Shown piece after piece: positions 39,898-48,141 of a DNA stretch of 64,000 nucleotides. A model generated the notes under the pieces. That model saw only the letters and a list, made by a program, of their open reading frames with translations, searched no databases and was not told where the DNA came from. The stretch is from positions 29,954 to 93,953 of the forward strand of contig JAIOYI010000010.1 in the NCBI GenBank assembly GCA_021741205.1, written 5' to 3'. This DNA comes from Emcibacter sp. GTDB taxonomy: Bacteria; Pseudomonadota; Alphaproteobacteria; Sphingomonadales; Emcibacteraceae. Position 1 is the stretch's first letter, and the number at the start of each line of letters is the position of its first letter. A program made the position numbers and the translations under genes.

Positions 39898-40914
39898 TTA
39901 TGAAAACCAACCTCGTGTCCGATGAGAAAACGCCACCAGTGACAGCATCACAGGCACCTCAACCAACACGCCAACAACGGTTGCAAGGGCCGCACCTGAC
40001 TGTAACCCAAATAGTGATATCGCAACCGCAACCGCAAGTTCAAAGAAATTAGACGTCCCAATCAGACAGGCTGGTGCGGCAATATTATACGGTAATTTCA
40101 TGACCTTGGCCGCACCATAAGCCATAAAGAAAATACTATATGTCTGAATAAGCAGAGGAATAGCAATCAGAAAGATTGCCTGTGGCTCATGGATTATTCT
40201 TTCGGCCTGAAGACCAAACAACAATATTACCGTAGCCAGCAACCCCAGAACCGACCAAGGTTTAAGCTGTTTTATAAAATTATTTAATCGCTCCGAATTC
40301 TCATGGATATTTAATTTTTTGCGGCTTAAGATACCAGCCAACAGCGGCAATAAAACATATAAAACAACAGAAAGCAGTAAAGTTTCCCATGGCACATGAA
40401 CATCACTGACACCCAGCAAAAATGCCGCAATCGGGGCAAAGGCAAAAATCATAATGATGTCATTCACAGACACCTGAACAAGAGTGTAATTAGGATCACC
40501 TTTAACCATTTGGCTCCAGACAAAGACCATTGCCGTACAGGGGGCAACACCTAATAATATCATACCGGCAATATATTGGCTTGCCGTCTCGGGGTCGACA
40601 AAATCCACGAAGAAAATCCTAAAAAACACCCATCCCAATGCAGCCATTGTAAAGGGCTTTATCATCCAGTTAACCACAAGCGTCAACATCAGTCCTTTAG
40701 GGCTTTTTCCAACGTCCTTGATTGCGGAAAAATCAATTTGAACCATCATGGGGTAAATCATAATCCAGATAAGAACGGCCACCACCAAGTTAACATGCGC
40801 ATATTCCATAGCCGCTATGGCAAGAAATAGAGATGGTATCATATTGCCAAGCATGACGCCGCCAATAATACATAACCCAACCCAGAGTGATAGATAACGC
40901 TCAAAAATTCCCAT
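39898..40914 (-). CDS. ACR3-family arsenite efflux transporter
   Basis: [59 protein letters not shown]. Confidence 0.9.
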   Translation of the reverse strand: MGIFERYLSLWVGLCIIGGVMLGNMIPSLFLAIAAMEYAHVNLVVAVLIWIMIYPMMVQIDFSAIKDVGKSPKGLMLTLVVNWMIKPFTMAALGWVFFRIFFVDFVDPETASQYIAGMILLGVAPCTAMVFVWSQMVKGDPNYTLVQVSVNDIIMIFAFAPIAAFLLGVSDVHVPWETLLLSVVLYVLLPLLAGILSRKKLNIHENSERLNNFIKQLKPWSVLGLLATVILLFGLQAERIIHEPQAIFLIAIPLLIQTYSIFFMAYGAAKVMKLPYNIAAPACLIGTSNFFELAVAVAISLFGLQSGAALATVVGVLVEVPVMLSLVAFSHRTRGWFS

Positions 40915-41257
40915 ATATCAATGCCTTGATTAACATCTTAATTTTTTCCAAATCAATTATTCTTTTTACGTTCTTGAATGTAAAGTCTAAAAATACTTAA
41001 AAAAATTCTGCCGCAAGATTTTAGGGGCATTTCGTCACCAAGAATGGCAACAGTGAATGACAACCTTATTCTATAATTATTTTTTAATATAATATTTGAG
41101 GGCCATAGTTCTTAAGCTAAAACAACGACCAGAAAGACTTTTGGCAATATTACACCCCATAAGTATGATTAATATATTAAATTGAGTTATCTGCAACTTT
41201 TTGTTATATAGGAAAATAATAAAATATAAATATTTCAAAATATAAAGGGAAAATCAA

Positions 41258-42004
41258 ATGGGTAAATTACTAATATTGTTATATGGTGTTGCTAGTTACG
41301 TCTTGTTTTTTGTAACTTTTTTATATTTAATCGCCTTTGTCGGTAATTTTGACATGGTGCCTTACGTAACCAAAACAATTGATAGTGGAGAAGCGGGATC
41401 AATGGGGTCAGCCCTTCTGACAAATATTGCCCTTATCTCATTGTTTACAGTAACTCACGGGGTTATGGCACGACCTTGGTTTAAGGCAAAATGGACCAAA
41501 ATCATTCCACAAGCTGCTGAACGAAGTACTTATGTTTTGGTGTCCAGCCTTTGCCTCATTGCTCTGTATGTTTACTGGCAACCCATGACAGAAATTATTT
41601 GGCAGACAGAAAATAATACTTGGGTAATCCTGTTATGGGTGACTTTGTTTGCGGGTTTCGGCATTGTTTTAATATCCACTTTCTTAATCGATCATTTTGA
41701 GTTATTTGGCCTGTCTCAAGTATACAGAAATATGACAAATAAAGAGAGAATACATCTTAGATTTGTGGAACCGTTATTTTACAAACTTGTACGCCATCCC
41801 ATTTATACAGGCTTTATCATAGCATTTTGGGCGACGCCTGTGATGACCGTGGGTCACATGTTGTTTGCAACATTATTCACAGCGCAAATATTAATATCAA
41901 TTCCCCATGAAGAAAAGGATCTTGAAGCAAGTTTGGGAGAACAATATAGAAACTATATGAAAAAAATTCCCATGCTTATTCCCTTTTTAAAGATAAAAGA
42001 ATAA
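41258..42004 (+). CDS. MddA/NnrU/isoprenylcysteine-methyltransferase-like membrane protein
   Basis: Multi-TM; SLFTVTHGVMARPWFK, ERSTYVLVSSLCLIALYVYWQP, KLVRHPIYTGFIIAFWATPVMTVGHMLFA. Confidence 0.72.
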   Translation: MGKLLILLYGVASYVLFFVTFLYLIAFVGNFDMVPYVTKTIDSGEAGSMGSALLTNIALISLFTVTHGVMARPWFKAKWTKIIPQAAERSTYVLVSSLCLIALYVYWQPMTEIIWQTENNTWVILLWVTLFAGFGIVLISTFLIDHFELFGLSQVYRNMTNKERIHLRFVEPLFYKLVRHPIYTGFIIAFWATPVMTVGHMLFATLFTAQILISIPHEEKDLEASLGEQYRNYMKKIPMLIPFLKIKE

Positions 42005-42028
42005 TGAGATTGATGCTGTTTTAAGGGA

Positions 42029-44092
42029 TCAAAAATTTACCGCTGTTCCTAAATAAAATGACCGTGGTTTTCCGGGAAAATATCGTTCATGGGTGAAGCT
42101 TGTGTAATCTGCACGCTCTGCATATTTTATATCGGCAATATTCATAATCCGTAAAAATAATTTTGCCTTTTCTGTCACTTTAAAATTTGCCCTTAGATTA
42201 AAATAATCATGGCCTTCATACCGATGCAGATTTTCTGGATCGAGGAAATATGATCCCATATGAGCCCATTCAAATTCTGTCATGATATCATCTGAGAGGT
42301 GCCATATGATCTGCATACTGCCAAAATTATGGGGGGCGGAATCAATATCTTTATACATAAGATTGATCCCATTACTTACATAATCAAATTTATAGCGATG
42401 GCGAGCAAGACTCATATTAGCCCGAACGGATAGATGTTCATTCACGTCAAATTTTACCATAACATCCGTGCCTAAATGATCTGACTTACCATTATCCACA
42501 TTAAAGGATGAACTGTCCTGAAAGATATAATGATCCTTTTTCATGGCATAAAAAGATATATCATAAGTGAAAGAATCTCGTCCTCCTCGAAAACCAAAGG
42601 ATAGACTTTGAAGATTTTCTCGCCCCAGATTTGCGATATTTTGATTGCCCTGCAACCGGTAAAGCTCGGTCGCTTGCGGTGCCCGAAATCCATGATCTAT
42701 ATTCAGGTAAAAATCATGATCATTCTGAAAATGATATAACAATCCAATTTTAGGCGACAATGACGTAAAATCATCTATCCTGCTTTCAGGTCTGCTATAG
42801 CGACAACCGCCAAATCCACATAAGGTTCCATCAGAACGACTTCTGCCCGCAATCATATTATTGTTATAATCATATCGCATATAGTCAAGCCTTGCCCCCA
42901 TGACCAGATGAAGTTTTGAAGTTATGGCGATGTCTGTCTGAACGAAGGCTGCCGCCATGATGCTATCCACATCATAGTCATAGTGTTTTCCCATAGGGAT
43001 GGTCGCCCGCAAGAAAGCAGAGCCTTCTGTTGGCTTATCTTGAGTTTGACGAAGAACGCCACGGGTATATTCAACATCAGCTCCCGTTATAATTTCCACA
43101 TTGCCGCCCTCATTAAAATAGAGCCCCGACTGAAGCCCGATACTGGTCTGACTATTTTCTTCTAGCGGTTGTCCCGGAATGAAATGCATCAAAAATTTCA
43201 TATCAAGGGCACGGAAATAGGGGGTTAATTGCAGCCGAAGTTCATCCTTTATATCTGCTGAAAATTTTGACCAATAGCGCAAAGATTTTGCCTTACGGAA
43301 GGCTTCCGGATTTGGATTTGTCTTTGATATGGCCCGATCCTTATAGGCTTCAAATCCTGTGATATAGCCCGCCGTTTCCTGATCAAGATTGGTGAGCATA
43401 AGAGCTGTGCTTATATCCCATATGTCCCCTTTATAATCATGGCGAAGATTGATTTTCTGTTGATCATAGCCTGAATCTTCTCGGTAACCACCGTCATGGG
43501 TTATGGATGACATGAGCCGAAGACCATGCTGTCCAACAAGAACACCTTTTGAAAAATTAAAGCGGATAAAATCATTCGCCCCCCCTTCGACGGACATATG
43601 ACCATTATCTGTATTAGCGGGTGGGGTTATGACATTTATCATGCCATGAAGCGCATTAGAGCCATACAAGGCCGATGCTGGCCCTCGCATAACCTCTATA
43701 CGCTCTGCCTGTTCGGTAAAGGCCTCAAACAGCTCATTTGCGTTACAAAATCCCGATGAGCGCAAGGGAATGCCATCCTGCGTCATCAAAAACGCGCCAC
43801 AAGATCCCGCCCCCGTTAAGATGGGGGAACGGATTGAGCTTAGGTACTCCTGTCCATCATTGCGGGAAAAATTTATCCCTGCTATGCGGGAGGTGAGCTC
43901 CGCTATATGGGTCGCTTGAATGGCTGAAATATCCCGAACCCCGATCACGGCCACATTACCGCTCTGATCTTTCAACGGTTTCTCACTTCTGCTGCCGATA
44001 GACACCACTTCTTCCAGATCAGTGGGATTGCCATAGGCATTTCCACCGCTGATGCCGCATAAGACGAGCGGAATAATCCAATATTTCATCAT
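42029..44092 (-). CDS. TonB-dependent outer-membrane receptor
   Basis: Signal peptide, plug (VAVIGVRDISAIQATHIAELTSRIAGINFSRNDGQEYLSSIRSP; RIEVMRGPASALYGSNALHGMINVI), C-terminal barrel ending in F. Confidence 0.93.
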   Translation of the reverse strand: MMKYWIIPLVLCGISGGNAYGNPTDLEEVVSIGSRSEKPLKDQSGNVAVIGVRDISAIQATHIAELTSRIAGINFSRNDGQEYLSSIRSPILTGAGSCGAFLMTQDGIPLRSSGFCNANELFEAFTEQAERIEVMRGPASALYGSNALHGMINVITPPANTDNGHMSVEGGANDFIRFNFSKGVLVGQHGLRLMSSITHDGGYREDSGYDQQKINLRHDYKGDIWDISTALMLTNLDQETAGYITGFEAYKDRAISKTNPNPEAFRKAKSLRYWSKFSADIKDELRLQLTPYFRALDMKFLMHFIPGQPLEENSQTSIGLQSGLYFNEGGNVEIITGADVEYTRGVLRQTQDKPTEGSAFLRATIPMGKHYDYDVDSIMAAAFVQTDIAITSKLHLVMGARLDYMRYDYNNNMIAGRSRSDGTLCGFGGCRYSRPESRIDDFTSLSPKIGLLYHFQNDHDFYLNIDHGFRAPQATELYRLQGNQNIANLGRENLQSLSFGFRGGRDSFTYDISFYAMKKDHYIFQDSSSFNVDNGKSDHLGTDVMVKFDVNEHLSVRANMSLARHRYKFDYVSNGINLMYKDIDSAPHNFGSMQIIWHLSDDIMTEFEWAHMGSYFLDPENLHRYEGHDYFNLRANFKVTEKAKLFLRIMNIADIKYAERADYTSFTHERYFPGKPRSFYLGTAVNF

Positions 44093-44093
44093 C

Positions 44094-46199
44094 TTATTTA
44101 TTTATCTTCTGCTCTTCCTGATAGGCTTCCCAAGAAATTTTAATGAGATGACTATGAATGGCCTCCACATCATCTTCACTCAAGATATCCCCAAAACTCG
44201 CCATGCCAAGTGCCTCTCGTTGCCCGCCAAGAACAATATCCTTAAAGCTCTCATGCACCTCTGGCATCATACGGCGAAGATCAGGATAACCACCATTTAT
44301 ATTCCAATGACATTCCCCGCATGCCTTAACAAACAACACGGCACCTCTGTCTAAAACCTCTTGCGTTGCATCAAGGACGGGGGGCTTTGGAATGGGTCCA
44401 AGGGCTGGCAAAACATCGGGCATCGGCACATCACCACCGCCCAATTTAAAAACAATCAAGCGCCCCTCATTGCCATATTTCTCCACCGCCGATCCCACAG
44501 GGAAATAGCCAAATGGCCCGCCGCCATAGCCCGCCATAACGGCAATATATTGCTCACCGTCAATCAGATAAGTCATGGGTGCTGCCAAAATGCTGCTGCC
44601 GGTTTGGATTTTGTGCAGCACTTTTCCACTGTCTGCGGCATAAAACACAAGGAAACCGTCATCTTGGGCTTGTACCACAATATTGCCTGCCGTGGTCAAA
44701 ACCCCGCCATGAAAAATAAAATCGCCGAGCTTATGCCGCCAAACGGGCACCGCCTTTACGGGATCCCATGCGAGCAGGAAACCACCAGTTTCATCTAACT
44801 TATGATCCCCAATTTCTGACGTAATTGTACCTTCGGAGAAATGCGCTCCCTGATTATTAATGCCCTTGATAAATTCAAAATTCTTGCGTTTTTCATAAAT
44901 TGCGGGGTCGTTCATGGCGGGAATATAAACAAGCCCCGTATGAGGATTATAGGCCATGGGTTGCCAGTTATGCCCACCCGCAGGACTTGGCAGAATAAGT
45001 TTTGCTTCATCGTCATAGTTGGACTGGGGCAAAGGTTGCGGTTTTCCTGTTTTCATATCCACATGACTTGCCCAAGTAACAGTCGCATATTTTTCAGCGG
45101 ACAATAATTCCCCCGTTGCACGGTCAAGCACATAAAAGAAGCCATTTTTCGGTGCCTGCATCAATATTTTACGGTTTTTACCGTCGATGATCAGATCGGT
45201 TAAGATAATGGGCTGGGTTGCGGTATAATCCCAATTATCCCCAGGGGTCGTTTGGTAATACCATACCAGATCGCCTGTATCGGGATTAATGGCCAAAATA
45301 CTGGATAAAAATAGATTATCGCCGCCTTTTGGGCTGCGTTCCTTTTGCACCCATGGGCTGCCATTTCCCGTGCCCACATAAAGCAAATTAAGATCCGCAT
45401 CATATACCATACTGTCCCATGCGGTGCCGCCGCCGCCAATATCCCAACGGCTATCTGGGTCCCATGTCTTTGAGGCCATTTCGAGAGCGGGATTTTCAAA
45501 AGGCTTTTTCGGATCACCCGGTACCGTATAAAAACGCCAAGATTTCTTACCCGTTTCAAGATCATAGGCAGTGACATAGCCCCTCACCCCATATTCCGCG
45601 CCTCCATTACCGATCACCACATTTTGACCCGCAATACGGGGAGCGCCTGTGATGGTATAGGGAATGGTGCGGTCGGGAAATGTATCCACCTGCCAAATAA
45701 CTGTGCCATCATGGGCATCAAGGGCAAAAAGACGACCATCAAGGGACGCGGCATAGACCTTCCCCTTCCAGACCGACAACCCACGAGAAACCACATCACA
45801 GCAAGCGTTACGTGCCCACTGTCCCGGAACTTCGGGGTCAAAGGTCCAAATTTCCTTGCCCGTTTTACCATCAATGGCAAAAACTACGCCCCAATTTCCC
45901 GTCACATACAAGACGCCGTCCACGAAAATTGGCGTTGCCTCTAGCCCACGGTGACTGTCGGTAAAATATTGCCAAGCAAAGCCTAGCTCATTTGCATTAC
46001 TATCATTAATTTCTGCAAGCGGGGAAAAATGCGTCTCACCCCCATCACGCCCGCCCGTGAGCCAACTTTCAGGTTCACTCGACAGATTTTGAATGCGTTC
46101 CCGATCAATCCAGCCCGCTTTTTTTTCGGCATTTTTCTGATCACATCCACTGCTCATAAGGCTGAGCATGATAATAACGATCCCGCTAACTATACGCAT
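44094..46199 (-). CDS. PQQ-dependent quinohemoprotein dehydrogenase with C-terminal cytochrome c domain; probable lipoprotein
   Basis: ARNACCDVVSRGLSVW vicinal Cys, PGDNWDYTATQP catalytic region, CGECH heme motif; start MRIVSGIVIIMLSLMSSGC (lipobox) preferred over TTG 46235. Confidence 0.9.
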   Translation of the reverse strand: MRIVSGIVIIMLSLMSSGCDQKNAEKKAGWIDRERIQNLSSEPESWLTGGRDGGETHFSPLAEINDSNANELGFAWQYFTDSHRGLEATPIFVDGVLYVTGNWGVVFAIDGKTGKEIWTFDPEVPGQWARNACCDVVSRGLSVWKGKVYAASLDGRLFALDAHDGTVIWQVDTFPDRTIPYTITGAPRIAGQNVVIGNGGAEYGVRGYVTAYDLETGKKSWRFYTVPGDPKKPFENPALEMASKTWDPDSRWDIGGGGTAWDSMVYDADLNLLYVGTGNGSPWVQKERSPKGGDNLFLSSILAINPDTGDLVWYYQTTPGDNWDYTATQPIILTDLIIDGKNRKILMQAPKNGFFYVLDRATGELLSAEKYATVTWASHVDMKTGKPQPLPQSNYDDEAKLILPSPAGGHNWQPMAYNPHTGLVYIPAMNDPAIYEKRKNFEFIKGINNQGAHFSEGTITSEIGDHKLDETGGFLLAWDPVKAVPVWRHKLGDFIFHGGVLTTAGNIVVQAQDDGFLVFYAADSGKVLHKIQTGSSILAAPMTYLIDGEQYIAVMAGYGGGPFGYFPVGSAVEKYGNEGRLIVFKLGGGDVPMPDVLPALGPIPKPPVLDATQEVLDRGAVLFVKACGECHWNINGGYPDLRRMMPEVHESFKDIVLGGQREALGMASFGDILSEDDVEAIHSHLIKISWEAYQEEQKINK

Positions 46200-46238
46200 T
46201 TGATAATTTTCCCATATATTCATTATGACGAACAAAAA

Positions 46239-46255
46239 TACCGTCTATGACGGCA
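46239..46255. promoter_or_regulatory. Palindrome CCGTC-TAT-GACGG between tetR and the PQQ-dehydrogenase gene
   Basis: TACCGTCTATGACGGCA; shares a motif with the site at 46980-46993. Confidence 0.55.
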
Positions 46256-46273
46256 TATGTCAATAATATAAAA

Positions 46274-46909
46274 TTAATTAGTTTGTATTTTATGATCTAC
46301 TAGCTTTGGCGCTGTTGCCATCAACAACAAAAGACCCCGTATTTCATCCTCAAGATTTTCCCGCTCTGGCCGTATGGGTTTATTATCACCCAAAAACAGC
46401 ATCATACCCTCCATCATAGCTCCCATAGCTAGAGATCTCCTCCGACCCTCTCTCCTATTTAAGGTTGGGTTTAATTCGGCAAGAAGATCACCAATCTGAT
46501 TATAAAAGCTAGAAAATTTACGATCAACCATCTGCATCCACTCATCATCATTCTGGGCGATGCTAAAAATTTCCATAAAAAACCTCTGATTATTCAAATC
46601 CTCAACAAATCCAAATAATTGGTCAAGCACCATATTAAAGCGCGGCAAAGGGTCTTCAGGCAGTTGAAGAATTTCCTCTAGAGGCGGTAAATATTTCTCC
46701 ATCAATTCATTATAAATAGCCTTCATGAGATCATTTTTTGTTGGAAAATAATGTTGGAGAGTCTTCAAATGCATCCCACATTGCCGAGCAATAGACCGTA
46801 AACTTATATTTCTAAGACCCACCTCAGAAATAATTTCATGAGCTGCCTGCAAAATAAGGCGTGCTTTTTCCTCCGATTTATTACTCTTTTGATGAGCGTT
46901 TCTATCCAT
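46274..46909 (-). CDS. TetR family regulator
   Basis: ILQAAHEIISEVGLRNISLRSIARQCGMHLKTLQHYFPTKNDLMKAIY. Confidence 0.92.
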   Translation of the reverse strand: MDRNAHQKSNKSEEKARLILQAAHEIISEVGLRNISLRSIARQCGMHLKTLQHYFPTKNDLMKAIYNELMEKYLPPLEEILQLPEDPLPRFNMVLDQLFGFVEDLNNQRFFMEIFSIAQNDDEWMQMVDRKFSSFYNQIGDLLAELNPTLNRREGRRRSLAMGAMMEGMMLFLGDNKPIRPERENLEDEIRGLLLLMATAPKLVDHKIQTN

Positions 46910-46979
46910 AAGTTACCTATTATTAGATTTCACAAAAAAAGAGAATACTATATGTATATCAGAAACACCACCCTTAATT

Positions 46980-46993
46980 CGTCAATGACGGTA
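46980..46993. promoter_or_regulatory. Palindrome CGTC-AAT-GACGGTA upstream of tetR
   Basis: Reverse complement TACCGTCATTGACG matches TACCGTCTATGACG at 46239. Confidence 0.55.
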
Positions 46994-47066
46994 TAACTCG
47001 GCACAAATACCCTTTTCACGGACATCTAAGAAACAAAAGATCACTAACCAACCGATTTCCTTCAAC

Positions 47067-47711
47067 CTACTGGACAATAATATGAGCAAAAAGAATTTGT
47101 CCGTCAAAATTTTCATCCTTAAAGGACGTCACGGTAAAATTATTAAAATGCTTGCCAATTAGGTGGGTTAAGGTTTTTTTGTTGAATTTAATCACATGAG
47201 AAGGTTCATCAATGGGGCCTAGTCTATCGTTTGGGACAAACAAAAAACATTCCCCATTTGTTTTAAGTACACGTTTTATTTCCTCAAGAAATATTCCTCG
47301 TTTAATGATATGCTCTAGAATTTGAGACGCAATCACAACATCAAAGCTTTTATCCTCGCATTCAATTTTGGGCAAAAAGGATTTGACCATGGAAATACCC
47401 ATATTGTCCAAACGCTCTATACACAGATTAGACAATTCAGTTCCATAAAGATTTTTATAACCATTGTCTTTAAGAAATCTCAGGATAGAACCCGTCCCAC
47501 AAGCGACATCGAGAATATAATCCGTCGCTTGCGTTTTTTCTTTTATCAGTTGGTTTTTTGTTGGCCAAACTCTCTGGGGGCTATCCCATTCCCGTTGGTA
47601 AATGTCATCCCAATAGGCATCGCTATTGACGTTAACACCAAAATTAATGATCTTATGGTATAACAGGGGAAAATGTTCCGATATAAAATTTTTAAATCTC
47701 CACGGGATCAT
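47067..47711 (-). CDS. Class I SAM-dependent methyltransferase
   Basis: YILDVACGTGSILRFLKDNGYKNLYGTELS; FDVVIASQILEHI. Confidence 0.88.
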   Translation of the reverse strand: MIPWRFKNFISEHFPLLYHKIINFGVNVNSDAYWDDIYQREWDSPQRVWPTKNQLIKEKTQATDYILDVACGTGSILRFLKDNGYKNLYGTELSNLCIERLDNMGISMVKSFLPKIECEDKSFDVVIASQILEHIIKRGIFLEEIKRVLKTNGECFLFVPNDRLGPIDEPSHVIKFNKKTLTHLIGKHFNNFTVTSFKDENFDGQILFAHIIVQ

Positions 47712-47715
47712 TTTC

Positions 47716-48138
47716 TTACACGCTGTTGACGGCGAAGTCATAGGTCAGTTTTGCGGATTTCGCGAGCATGGCCGAGGCGGAACAATATTTATCCATAGAA
47801 AGCTTTACCGCACGCTCCACGGCACTTTCTTTTAAATCCTTACCCGAAACCACAAAATGCAGATGAATATCCGTATAAACCTTTGGCATTTCCTCTGCCC
47901 GTTTTCCCGTCACCTCAACCGCACAATCCACAATGTCATTGCGACCCTTTTGCAAAATCATCACCACATCAATGCTGGCGCATCCCCCCGCCCCCATGAG
48001 CAGCAGATCCATAGGACTATGACCAAGGCCGAGACCACCATTAGCCGCGCCCGCATCCATGGTGAGGGTATTGCCCGACTGAGACTCGCCGATAAAGGTC
48101 ATCTTGCCCGCCCACTTAACAGTGACTTTTTTTTCCAT
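47716..48138 (-). CDS. OsmC family protein
   Basis: MDAGAANGGLGLGHSPMDLLLMGAGGCASIDVVMILQKGR. Confidence 0.93.
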   Translation of the reverse strand: MEKKVTVKWAGKMTFIGESQSGNTLTMDAGAANGGLGLGHSPMDLLLMGAGGCASIDVVMILQKGRNDIVDCAVEVTGKRAEEMPKVYTDIHLHFVVSGKDLKESAVERAVKLSMDKYCSASAMLAKSAKLTYDFAVNSV

Positions 48139-48141
48139 GAT

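Noticed and set aside
44094-46235. Lanthanide-dependent (XoxF-type) dehydrogenase
   Set aside because: Catalytic region reads PGDNWDYTATQP, without the extra Asp expected after WDY in lanthanide enzymes; the cytochrome c domain also fits quinohemoprotein ADH
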